Source: Girardinichthys multiradiatus
Taxonomy: Eukaryota > Chordata > Actinopteri > Cyprinodontiformes > Goodeidae
Assembly (NCBI RefSeq): GCF_021462225.1
Contig: NC_061812.1
Coordinates: 44,063,363-44,127,362, forward strand
Direction: 5' to 3'
DNA: 64,000 bases
The translations under genes and the position numbers were made by a program. How positions within the stretch are numbered: position 1 is the first letter of the stretch; every line of letters begins with the position of its first letter. Below, piece by piece: positions 12,434-23,507 of this stretch. Under the pieces are notes generated by a model, which saw only the letters and a program-made list of their open reading frames with translations, was not told the origin of the DNA and did no database searches.

Positions 12434-13070
12434 TAGAATATAATTTTCTACACTGCTGCTGCTTTTCCCTAAGCAGTCCTTTTAATTTAAATATACTGCT
12501 GTATAATAACCATGAATATAAACACCGTCACAATATGCATTTTACATTGAGTTTGTGATTTAAAACAAGATGCACAGTGCAGCTTAGAAGGTTAGAAACC
12601 TTGAGCAATTTTAATTGGTTAAAACATTTTAGAATTAAAATTCTTGTTCAAAAGAGAGAGACACATGAAAGACAAACTGCACAAGGAGAAAGAGAAGTAT
12701 CGCAATTAATGTGACTGCTGGTGTGCTACCGTCATACTTCTGTGTTGCTGTGTTACATTTTATGGCCATAAAAGGTTTACAGACCATGGCTGCAGATAGT
12801 AAAAATCTTGTTTTAAACAGACCAAGTTTGTGAAGTCTAATGGAGATGGAGAGCCAGCAATGAAGCCATTGTTTCCTTATATGGATGTTTAGAAGCAGAG
12901 AGAACCTCATATATTTTTAGGGTCAATAAGTGCAATATCACGAAAACCTGACAAAACTGACAAAAGTTCAAAAGATCTGACTTGACTTAAAACTATTTGT
13001 CTGGATAATCAGAGTGACGAATAAGGAACACACTTGAACTTTAAGGAACAACTGTAGTATTAAAGGGAAA
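12434..13070. other. No gene recognised
   Basis: A 91-aa minus-strand ORF at 12635-12910 has no recognisable motif. Confidence 0.35.
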
Positions 13071-13081
13071 GGATTAACACT
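13071..13081 (+). repeat. Target-site duplication of Rex3 copy 1 (5' side)
   Basis: GGATTAACACT here is repeated exactly at 14608-14618, immediately after the Rex3 tail. Confidence 0.9.
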
Positions 13082-14607
13082 TTCCCTTTAAAAAGCTCCG
13101 TGGTGGCAGGGCTTCGGGGGTGGATGAGATCCGCCCTGAGTACCTCAAGTCTCTGGATGTTGTGGGGCTGTCATGGTTGACACGCCACTTCAACATTGCG
13201 TGGCGGTCGGGGACAGTGCCTCTGGACTGGCAGACTGGGGTGGTGGTCCCCTTCATAAGAAGGGTGACCGGAGGGTGTGTTCCAACTACAGGGGGATCAC
13301 ACTCCTCAGCCTCCCTGGTAAGGCCTACGCCAGGGTATTGGAGAGGAGAGTCCGGCTGATAGTCGAACCTCGGCTTCAGGAGGAGCAGTGTGGTTTTCGT
13401 CCTGGCCGTGGAACACTGGACCAGCTCTATACCCTCTACAGGGTACTCGAGGGTTCATAGGAGTTTGCCCAACCGGATCACATGTGTTTTGTAGACCTGG
13501 AGAAGGCATTCGATTGTGTCCCTCATGATGTCCAGTGGGGAGTGCTCCAGGAGTATGGAATCGGGGTCCCTTTATTAGGCGCCATCCGGTCTCTGTACAA
13601 GCAGAGCAGGAGTTTGGTCCACATTGCCGGTACTAAGTTGGACCTGTTCCCGGTGCATGTTGGACTCTGGCAGGGCTGCCCTTTGTCACCGGTCCTGTTC
13701 ATAACTTTTATTATAGGATTTCTAGGCGCAGCCAAGGGCCAGAAGGGCTTTGGTTTTGGGATCAGTGGATTTTGTCTCTTCTTTTTGCAGATGACATGGT
13801 CCTGCTGGCCCCCCTCTAGTCAAGACCTACAGCATGCGCTGTGGCAGTTCACAGCCGAGTGTGAAGCGGCTGGGATGAAGATCAGCTCCTCCAAGTCCAA
13901 GGCCATGGTTCTCGACCGGAAAAGGGTGGCTTGTCCTCTCCAGGTTGGAGGGGAGTTCCTGCCTCAAGTGGAGGAGTTCAAGTATCTCGGGGTCTTGTTC
14001 ACGAGTGAGGGAAGAATGGAGCGGGAGATTGACAGACGGATCGGTGCGGCTGCCGCAGTAATGGGGGCACTGTGCCAGACCGTTGTGGTGAAGCGAGAGC
14101 TAAGCCAAAAAGCGAAGCTCTCGATTTACCGGTCGGTCTACGTTCCTACCCTCACCTATGGCCATGAACTTTGGGTCATGACCGAAAGAACGAGATCCCG
14201 GATACAAGCGGCTGAAATGAGCTTCCTCCGTAGGGTGGCTGAGCACTCCCTTAGAGATAGGGTGAGGAGCTCGGCCATCCGGGAGGGGCTCGGAGTAGAG
14301 CTGCTGCTTCTCCACATCGAGGGGAGCCAGTTGAGGTGGCTCAGGCATTTATATCGGATGCCTCCTGGACGCCTTCCTCGGGAGGTGTCCCAGTCATGTC
14401 CCACCGGGAGGAGGCCCAGGGGACAGCCCAGGACATGCTGGAGGGACTATGTCTCTCAGCAGGCCGGGGAACGCCATGGGCACCCCCCGGAGTAGCTGGA
14501 GGAGGTGTCTAGGGAGAGGGATGTCTGGGTGTCTCTGCTGAGTCTGCTGTCCCCGTGACCCGGTCCCAGATAAAGCGGAAGACGACGAGTACGAGTACGA
14601 GTACGAG
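13082..14607 (+). mobile_element. Rex3 (RTE-clade) LINE, 5'-truncated, copy 1
   Basis: The element begins inside the reverse transcriptase and runs to a (TACGAG)n-like tail. It contains sites corresponding to the published Rex3 PCR primer pair as I recall them, at 13228-13247 and 13671-13691. An 11-bp TSD brackets it exactly, showing one retrotransposition event with 5' truncation. Three other Rex3-like pieces occur in the window (28282-32100, 37976-38605, 44948-46244). Confidence 0.92.
13173..14495 (+). pseudogene. Rex3 reverse transcriptase, C-terminal part, inactivated
   Basis: This encodes the RT palm and the long C-terminal region of an RTE-type LINE protein, which would copy element RNA at a nicked target. 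Recognisable segments include CSNYRGITLLSL, EEQCGFRPGRGTLDQ, CFVDLEKAFDCVP (motif A) and QGCPLSPVLF (motif B). The YGHELWVMTERTRSRIQAAE block lies in the C-terminal half. An in-frame TAG at about 13458 splits the reading frame. The FADD catalytic motif near 13785 lies out of frame, because a small indel before it and a compensating one after it leave the ORF open but lose the catalytic aspartates. A TAG at 14493 ends it early. It cannot be active. Confidence 0.88.
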
Positions 14608-14618
14608 GGATTAACACT
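14608..14618 (+). repeat. Target-site duplication of Rex3 copy 1 (3' side)
   Basis: Exact repeat of GGATTAACACT at 13071-13081. Confidence 0.9.
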
Positions 14619-15299
14619 AAATGTGAAGGGAGCAAACATGGATTTTGTTCTGAATTTATACTGGTTGGAATTTATGCAATCAGTGCCCTACACGCTTCAA
14701 TTACAAATTTGAATTTACTTGAAATGACAACCAGTATACAGTGCTTTAAAGAAGTGTCCATACCCCTAGAAAGTTGCCTCTTTACAATGCTACAAACACA
14801 AACTTTAAAGGTTTTTCTTTAGGATTTTATATGATAGAATAACACAGGGTACTTCATTGAAGTGAAAGAAAACAATTATACCTATTTTTTTTTTAAATTG
14901 TCCAAAAGCAAAAATCATAAATGTGTTGTGTTCATTTGAATTTAGCCCCACACAGTCAATATTTTGTAGAACTACCTTTTAGGGCAATTACAGCTGCAAG
15001 TGTTTTAAGGAATGACATCTATCTTTTGTTTTAGCAAAATAGCTTAAGCTCGGTCAGGCTGGCGGTCTGTGCATGTAAATTTGCAAGTGTTACCACAGTT
15101 TGTCATTTGGATTTAGTCCTGGGCTTTGTCAGGGCCACTCTAAAGGGCAGAACTTAGTTGGGGGTACTTGACTCCATGAACGTCCGTGCATAGCTAAATT
15201 TTTACGACCGCTTACTCGGTGTCACACAATAAACAGCACAGCGGAAAAAAGTCTCCACATCAAACTGTTTTGTGACATCGAGCTGACAAGGATTGAGAG

Positions 15300-16140
15300 T
15301 CAGCGCCATCTTGTGGTCTAAAAGGAGACCGATTTTGAAGGGCATTCCGAGTGAAAAATTAGAAATTACCAGCGAACACAGAATATGTAGGAGGAGGAAA
15401 TTGCTCAGACCCTAGGTAAGGATAAGGCACTGCGTCAAGGTAAGTGGAAGTACCTCAGGGACAGATTTTTGAAGGCAATAAACATGATGAGGGGGAAAAG
15501 TGGACATGGGACAATTGGAGGTGTCCTCCCTATTTTTGCAAGGCTGTCTTGGCTGGACACCTTTATAAATGCCGGGAGACAGAGACAAATGTTTCTACTG
15601 AGGTAAGTATTTGCTATTTTTAAGATGTTTAAGATTTTATATAGCTATCCAAAAGTCATCAGACTCAAATCAGTCTGCCAGGTATGTGTTTAAAGCCATT
15701 GTGCTTTGCAATTGAATGTCCATATTTAAAACCAATCTATGTTGTGTACATAATATTTAGGACTTCAACAGCAGTTATAATGGGGCAACTTCACCCTCAT
15801 CTGCCTGCTCCAGTGAGCACTCTGTAGCAGGGGAACCATCTCCACCTGCCTGTTCCAGTGAGAACTATGCCCCAAGAGAACCATCTTCACCAGCCTGCTC
15901 CAATGAGTACAATGTCTAAAGAGAACCATCTTCACCAGATACCAGAGCCAAGCAGGGGAGGAAAAGGGAAATAAATGAAAATGATGAGTTAAGACAGAGG
16001 CTGCAAGATATTTACCAGTGTTGAGCAGAAAGAATCCAGAAACAGGATTCAGAGAAGGCATCTAAATTATTCTGTTGGCCCTGCTGTGACGGTAGTTATA
16101 AACCAGCTGCAGTTCTTCTAGATTTGAGCCTGTGCATTGT
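15300..16140 (+). pseudogene. MADF-domain-like fragment
   Basis: One frame from about 15443 to 15606 reads KWKYLRDRFLKAINMMRGK and continues to a stop after a WLDTFI segment. This resembles the second half of MADF (Myb/SANT-like) DNA-binding domains. Such domains occur in the accessory protein of Harbinger-type transposons and in MADF-BESS regulators. Upstream, frames are broken near 15390-15440. The downstream part to 16140 is low-complexity (repeated NHLH and PAP segments) and decayed. I infer a transposon-derived fragment rather than a host gene. Confidence 0.5.
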
Positions 16141-16254
16141 TAAAAATGTGATATAAAAACCATTACAAATAGGAGTATAAATAACAATAGGCCAATAATA
16201 CCATTTATCTATAAAATGAAAATGAAGAAGTATATATTATTAGTTGGTTGTTTA

Positions 16255-16830
16255 CTATATTTTTTAGGAGTTTGAAAAGCAAGGTAGTTTGGGAATAGTC
16301 CTGTAGTTACCAAGAACTGTAGGATTGAGGGCTGTTTTTTAAATAGGAGGTTGTACTACTGCATGTTTGAAGTTCATAGGGACACACTTGACAACAAACT
16401 GTGATTTACCAGTTCAAGAACCAGAGGTACTATTGTGGGTAGAACCTATTTAATGGTATACTAGGGACAGCATCATTTGGAGACCTTGCAGGCTTTAAAT
16501 GACCAACAGTCACTTGTAGTAAGGACACTGGCTCGAATCTGTCGTAGCCAACACAGTAGGGAAAAAAGACTGAGGGGTTGTGAGCAAAAGGACAGATTTG
16601 AGCTCTGGGTGAGAAGACCTTCTGAATAACAAAGTGCAGACAGCCTTTGCAGGCTGCAAGGGAAGGGCATGATGAAGTCAGACAGTGGTGCATTAAGAAC
16701 CGACTTAATAGTATGTAATAGAACACACGGATTGTGAAAGTTTGACCGAATGTCAGAGAAGTGCTTTCTTTGGCATCTTTTACAGTTTTTTGATAAAAGC
16801 AGTCATTTAACATCTAAAAGGACACTGGCA
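16255..16830 (-). pseudogene. L2-type LINE reverse transcriptase fragment
   Basis: Minus-strand translation of 16430-16813 contains GHLKPARSPNDAVPS. Further frames give a YELQTCSSTTSYLKNS-like stretch, which corresponds to the N-terminal RT region (SPNDAVPS ... NFKHAVVQPLLKK ... FRPIS) of L2-like fish LINEs as I know them. Several stops and frameshifts are present. It lies within the Tc1 span at 14739-17499, so it probably inserted there. Confidence 0.6.
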
Positions 16831-17501
16831 TTTTGTATTTTCTTTACTTGAGCTCAGCTCGTCAGCACTCGCATCTGACAGCTTAGGTTCAGCCAGGACT
16901 CAGATTAAATTTTGGCCTGCCTGGTTTTTAATGGAGCCACAGCATCCAAAGCAGTCTGCCAGGTGGAGTAAAACCATAAACTGAGCTCCTTGGTCTGGTT
17001 GCATAAAGGTATGGCAAATTACAATTTTGATTAAAAACTGTTGAGAACTGGCAGAGGAGTTAAAAACACAAAAGCACAGAGCAGCTTTGTGAGGTTTACC
17101 TGTGTTTTTTTTCTTGGGTTGAATAGTTTTTGTGAGATGTTCAAAGCGAACCTAATCTGCTGTCTGTTCCTTGGTCTTCATGATGCTGTTTAACTGATGT
17201 TCTCTACTAAAACTCTGAGGCCTTCACAGATCAGCTGTATTTTTACTGAGGTTAAATTACACACAGGAAACCATATTTAGTAATTAGGTGATGTTTAGAG
17301 GCAGCTTTCTTACAGGACTTTATTTAGAGCTACCAGGTTAAAGGGGGCTGAACACAAGTGCACCCCAGATTTTGAAAATTCTGTATTGTATTTTGTGTTG
17401 GTCTATCACATAAAATCCTAATAACACACATTAAAGTTTGTTTTTGAAATGTAATAAAAAAAGAGTAAATGTGTGCTATGAATAGTTTTGTAAACTCTGT
17501 A

Positions 17502-18649
17502 CAGATTTAAAAGATTGGAGGCAGAACATTTCTCGTGGAAAGGAAGTGGTTGAACAGTTAAATTTCAGCATGGAGGTTGGTTTGTGTTATAGGTGTGTGC
17601 TTTTTCCAACTGTGGCAACAAAATGCTAAACAACACATAACACATCTCTCACCGGCTTCCTCTGGGAGACTGAGACACATTAGAGTTGTGGCTGGCTGCT
17701 CAACAAATGAATGTTAACACTTCTTTCTCCACGCTAAAAATTGCACACCATTCTGTTTCCCGTTCACATTTTGACCGACGTGAGAGGCAGTCCTTCACGG
17801 AAGCACTTTTTCCTGAACAATAAAAAATCTCCGTCAAAGAACAGAGAGCAGCTGCAGACTGAGTGGAAGTAATTTTGGTGGAAAAAAGTTCCTCTAACTG
17901 TTTTTAAACCCTCTCGCCACATCTCTGTATTTTCTGGGAGCTGTACACATGTGCACTTGGACTCAAAGCAGTTCACAAATAACTTAGGCATTTGTTATGC
18001 ACTACTTTGATTGTAGTATATGCCTGCAGTTGACAAGCTATTTAGTCAATGTGTCAGCTGGCCTATACTGTATAGCCCACTTTACCTGAGTGAAAAAAGT
18101 ATTTTACAGTAAGTGCTCTGCAGTCTACCCTGACTCTGACAACAAGGCCAGTCCAAACATATAATTTCTCTTAGTGCAGGAAAACAATGTGAGATTAAAA
18201 GACTTTTCCTTCTTTATGCGTCACATGCCAAGCCATAAGGTTAACCATTATCACTACAGGAGACTTTAACTCCAGAGAAACTGTTAACTTGTACATACAC
18301 AGTTTTGGATTCTGTAATTGCTCATTGGCCCCATCAGTGGACATTTGTGAGTCCCATGCTCTGCCGCCCACAGACATCCTGGTCGGTGGGTGTCCACCCA
18401 CAGACAACATAGCAGTGAACAGTGTACAAAACAATGTAACAAAGAGAAAACAACCATGCAGAAAAAAATCATTGGTCATATTTTATGAACAAGTTTTACA
18501 ACTGGTGACATATTCCTACAAAAATTCCTTCACTAGTGCCTTACTTAACTTAAAACCATCTCTCAGGTTTCTGAATACATAGACATGATTATGTAAATGT
18601 TTCATCACCTTTCACTTTTTAACCACAGTTTCCAATGGAGGGTTTTCAC
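17502..18649. other. No gene recognised
   Basis: ORFs of 62-97 aa only. A small hyphenated repeat (CCCACAGACATCCTGG ... CCACCCACAGACAAC) occurs near 18367-18405. Confidence 0.35.
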
Positions 18650-18705
18650 ATCATGACGTGGTCACGTGACAATCACGTCGCGATCGCCATCTTGGGTGGC
18701 AGCTG
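18650..18705 (+). promoter_or_regulatory. CpG-containing promoter-like cluster
   Basis: Within about 60 bp there is a TGACGTGG half-CRE-like site, a palindromic E-box GTCACGTGAC, another CACGTC, and GCCATCTTGGG matching the YY1 motif. Such clustering is unusual in this AT-rich region. It lies directly upstream of the THAP-like exon. Inferred from motif content only. Confidence 0.45.
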
Positions 18706-18763
18706 CAGCCTGTTTTCGTTTGGCGTGATCAGTGAAGCAAAACTCCGGACCATTCATTTAATT

Positions 18764-18981
18764 ATGGGGAAAACTTGCTTAAATGTGGATTGTGCTGCAC
18801 ATGGTGGTCAAGACCAACGTTCATTCTGTCGTCTGCCAGCCACGATAGAAAATCAGTATGGGCAGAGAAAAACACTTGACTACACAACGCCGACTATTGT
18901 GGCTGAATCAGATATCCACGGCGAATTTGTACGGCTTGAACCTCATTCACACTCGAGTGTGCCTTGCAAATTTTGTGACAG
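18764..18981 (+). CDS. THAP-like zinc-finger first exon (candidate)
   Basis: The frame starting at this ATG reads MGKTCLNVDCAAHGG, then RSFCRLPATIENQ. This resembles the start of THAP domains (C-x4-C, then F-x-RLPK). The coding frame runs to CAG followed by GTAAAT, a good splice donor, at 18981/18982. I chose this ATG because the protein then begins exactly as THAP domains usually do; an upstream in-frame ATG at 18635 would add 43 residues. The rest of a THAP domain (later C-x2-H, AVPTIF) is not visible, so a second exon would be needed. It could be a host gene, a P-element-like transposon, or a chance match. Confidence 0.4.
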
Positions 18982-18989
18982 GTAAATAA

Positions 18990-21900
18990 ATAATGCTCAT
19001 CAACATTTTTTGTAATAATATTCTGGAAAGCAGTCTGGCAAGACCGTGAGCTGATCAGCTGATTCTGCGCTGGCAGGCAGCACTCAGCACTGCCAGCCTA
19101 CACTTAGCGCTGTGACCTACTTCAGTAAGCTGGGTTTGGGCTAGCCCGGTTAGCTTTTTTCCCCATAATAAATAAAGTGCATCATTTGTAAACTATGTTT
19201 GTGTTTACTCTGCATTTTTGTGTTCACTCTAATTTTTGTCTGATATTGTTGGATTATCCGAAAAATTGAAGTGAGAAAAAAAAGGAAACACAGGAATTCT
19301 GTCACGGAGGAAAAATACTTTTCTTGGCACATACTGTACTTTTTCTTGGAGATATAGAAAATCAAAAATGATATGGTCCTGGATTTTGGAAACTTGCTGA
19401 ATTCAGACTGGGCCATTTTTTACACTTGATTGCAGTGTATTATAACTCTCACTGGGTATGTGTAACTTTTACCTCAACTGTTTTGAGGTTAGTGTCCTAT
19501 TCCGATTTAAGCTCAGTTTCTATATTTTGTTCACCATTGTGGGTAAAGAAAGGCTAGTTTTTCCAGACCTTTGACCTCATATAGAAATCAGATTTGGACT
19601 TTTGAACATTCAGTTGGAGAACCCTTGCTGTAGACCATGAACCTTTATTTACTCACACTGACTATGTACCATACTGATTTGGGTCAGTTAAATACTGGTG
19701 AAGAAACTCTACAACTTCTAGTTTGTAATAGTTTGTTAAAAGTCATCAAAGATGAGATAAATAAGTAATAAGTGAATTCTGACAAAATCTTTAAGTCATT
19801 CAAGATTTTAATCTGTATTACAAAATAGATCCTAGAATCCGACTCTACACAGTCCCCTGTTTTTACTGGTCTTTAAAAAGAGAATGTCTTGTAAGCTATA
19901 AGGGTATCAGAAAAAGAAACAGTGACATCAGAAGAAAAGCCTTGTAGTAAAAATAGACAAGGTAGAGGAGTAGTCCTGTGGGGCTGTTTGTCTGGTTCTA
20001 CTATCAAGAACCTGCTGAATAAAGACATTTATTTTCTATCATTACAGTCATTGAACATGCTTTGCATTTTCATTCCAACAGAAGATTAAGCCAGCATTTG
20101 CTCTAAGCTCTATAGCACAGAAAGAGCTCAGTTGTGCGTCATATAGTTTTCCATTTGACCTATTAGTTGTTAAAATTTGAAGTACTGCATATGTTAGCCA
20201 TGCTTTGTTGCGGCTGAATGCCTGTGCGAGAACTGCTGACTGCTGTGGAGATACAAGCGAATGGAGTCAAGAGCCATTGCTGTGTAGCGTGTTGGAGTGC
20301 GTTGGGCATATAGGTATTGATTAGCAGCCGAAATGTTGGTACTTTACACAGGATTCATTACTTACAACTGATTTTTGCAGAGACCTTGTATTTGATTTAT
20401 GGAAAATCAGCAGAAAATAAAAAAAGAAAAAGGACCCAATGACCATAACAGCTTCAGTTCTTACAGTTTTTGCCTTTCTCTTTTAAACTTGAAGTTTATT
20501 CCTAGTTTAGTATTGTACCGTTAACAAAATAGAGATTTATGGGAAGTTTTTTTCAGTGAGCTCCTTTTATTATTGTAACAGTTGTGATAAAGGCAAAAAG
20601 ACAAACTTTATGAAAGAAATACCATCATTCTGGGAATTGTTACTAAAAACAAATCAATGGGGGTGATGAATAAAAATGTAAAATTGGATATAAAATGAGC
20701 ATCTGCTAAGGTGTTGGAAAATTAGCATTGTTTAGTTCTGCGGTTGTAAACGTTGTGCGGGCAGTCTGATATTTTGCTTAGTTGGGAAAGTTGCTGCATG
20801 TGAAAATATTACTCTCTTGACTTTAAGCCAAGAGGTAGACCTTGTGACTTTATGTATCCAGATAGATAAACAAGCTACTCAGAGGACTACCATCTGAGCT
20901 TCACTGTATGTACAGTTGTTGTTTCAAGTGTTAGAGATCTCAAAAAATACTCCCTCAAACGTTTTCTTTTCCTACATAAGGGGTTCTTTTCTGATAAAAA
21001 TAAATAAATAATGCAAACAACTGTCATTCTTTATCATCTACAATCGATAATATTGAGAAACGTTGCTACAAATTCTCAGTACACTAAGCCCTAGGGCTTG
21101 TGTGACCTTCAAACCCTCAGACGGCTCTGCACGAGGATCTGGCCAGCCACCATGATCAATATAGCCACATGGGGTCAGGACCACCTTGGAAATATATTGT
21201 CATTCAATTGTACAACATGAGTTGTCACTTGAAGATGCGTTACAGAAAATGAAAACAGATTTAATCTGTGTAGAAATGTTGCATTGTTCATGGACATTAG
21301 TTCATTTCCAGAGAAAGATATACAGTGGGTACATTTGTGGTCAGTTGAATCCACATTAGAGCTTTCTTTTTTAGGGGAAAATAGATAAGGATAGCTATGA
21401 ACTGTTGAGCAGACATAAATTTGTTTTCAATAGAAAATGTTTTTTTTTGCCTTTTTTTAGTAAATTATTAAAACATGATGAGTGTGCATGCTAAAGTGAA
21501 ACATACAGCTTCAAGGTGGTTGAAGTGAGGTTCTGTTAAACATTTATAAGCAGTTAATATCTTTCCTGCAGCAGATAACCCTCATGGAGTTTTTATTTAG
21601 GTAAATCCCAGATTAGAGTTGGTCCTGGAGACTAAGGTTAGCAGCTAGTCTGAGAGGGCCGAGTTCAAAGCGGACTTCTACATCATAAAAAAATCAAATC
21701 ACAAAACTATTATAGCTGTGAATGCTAATTTATGAACGTTTAACCAATTGTCACATGTAAATTGGGCGGTTCTTTTCACAGGTACGCAGAGAGAAGTCAG
21801 TGCTCCCCCAATTAGGTTTTTGAGAGTGGAGTTGGCTTAAAATGGGAAGAGTCCACTTTGGTCTGCTTCCCTCTTGCACTAGCCATTAACTTTAGCCTTT

Positions 21901-23505
21901 AGTTCCAACCAATGTTGATTTGTAATAAATAAAACACTAAGGGATTTATCTACTGCTGGTAAGAAATAACTGGTTATAACCCGTTTCTAGTCTTCCGTTT
22001 AATTTGTTTCAAAAGTCCTGCACTCTTTAAATGACCCAACAAACAATAGGAGCTGGTAGAGTTCTGTTGAATAAGGTATTGCACTTACAGACAAAAATCC
22101 CAAATGCTTCACAGAATTACAAAATGGATTTAACTGATTGTTAGCTGAAAAAAAGAGATAAGGAGATTGTCAATTCAAGACTATAAAAGGTAGAACAAGA
22201 ATTTAGATGTGAACCCACCTAAATATTTAAGTTTACTAATCATTATTTTGTGGTCAACTTTGTCAAATGAAAATGAAAGGTCTAATAAAACTAAAACAAC
22301 TCCTGAGAGTCTGCCTACATTATTGCATAATTTGTTACTGGGTAGTGTAGTTTCTGCTTCTAAATATAGCCGAACTGAAATTTGTTAAAAATATGAAGGT
22401 CAAGACTTACAGAAGTTACTGGACTACCACTTTCTGGAATACTTTAGATAACAGTTGTAGCTCTTTAGTTGTGAGGGTTGAATTGAGATCCAAAGTGGGC
22501 TATTTAAATTTAAGTTCCATAACAGCATACTTAAATGAATAAGTATTACATTTACATTCCTAATTTCCTGTAATCTTCCTTAAAGTGAGATATATACAAG
22601 CAAATAAAGAGTTGATAGAGCATTTAAAACAATTGAAATTATCAGTAAACATGATCAGTGCAGCAATTTGCCTTTGTTAATGTTTCTTTGCTCTAACCTG
22701 TTCAGTCAAACTGATTTTTTTCCCCACTGATTTCATTGTAGTGAAAGTCAAATTTGTGCAAAAATAATTTTGCTGCTTTTAAATTCCATGTCAATAAATC
22801 TCCTCGTGGGGCTCTTGACCACCCAGTGCTTGAAGCACTGAAGCGCCCCAGACGTTTTGTTGTGGCATGGATAAAAGCATTGATAGAACATGGACTGAAT
22901 TGTACACAAATATGTTAGGAAACTCTGCACCTTTAAATACAGTTTTTAACCTAGATTTAGTTCGGACTAGGAGGGAGGTGTCACAGCTTCAACCCCGTGA
23001 TGTCATGGAGCCACTAACAAAAGCACTTTCCCACATGACTCTCCAAGAGAGGTGGAAGCGGAGGGTAATGTGTGTGAATGTCTGACATTCACATAATGAA
23101 TAATGACATTCATGATGGCAAGCTAGTCTAATTCTTCAAACTTGGATCCAGAGTTGACTACGATCTGATGGTAGGGATTCTGTCAATCGAGAACAACCAA
23201 AAGTTAAGTATGATCTGCTGTTAGAGTAACAAGCGATCATGTGAAATGGGAATTAAGACAACCAGTCTTCAACATTTTTTTCTAAGCTTTTGCAGAAAAG
23301 CAACCTCAGCCAGAGATGTCCCCAAAGAGATGTCTCTTATCAGATCGGGTGAAGCAGTGTTCTTCCTCTCTGCTGGAGAGGAGACGACAGGAATAACAGT
23401 ATCACATGCCGACCAACGTTGCTACCCAAACCATCATCCTTTGGACCTCCAATCCTCGTTTTTCACAATGTTTCATGTAAGAGCTGGTGTTTGGGCAGAG
23501 AAAAT
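18990..23505. other. No gene recognised over about 4.5 kb
   Basis: The longest stretch of the window without identifiable elements. ORFs are short (60-97 aa) and unremarkable. No second exon for the THAP-like candidate could be picked out by eye. Confidence 0.4.
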
Positions 23506-23507
23506 TA

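Larger units (their letters stand above)
14739..17499 (-). mobile_element. Tc1 transposon enlarged by internal insertions
   Basis: The left terminal repeat starts CAGTGCTTTAAAGAAGTGTC after TA (14737-14738). The right end carries TTGTGTTGGTCTATCACATA and ends in CTCTG before TA (17500-17501). On the minus strand, the start of a Tc1 transposase (MKTKEQT, then a stop) begins near 17183 and a C-terminal remnant (LAAVIALKG...TKY) lies near 14990-15000. The span is 2.76 kb against the usual 1.6 kb. The interior holds unrelated MADF-like and LINE sequence (see 15300-16140 and 16255-16830). Confidence 0.75.

Noticed and set aside
16065..16150. BESS motif after the MADF-like fragment
   Set aside because: The translated residues do not fit the BESS pattern well enough.
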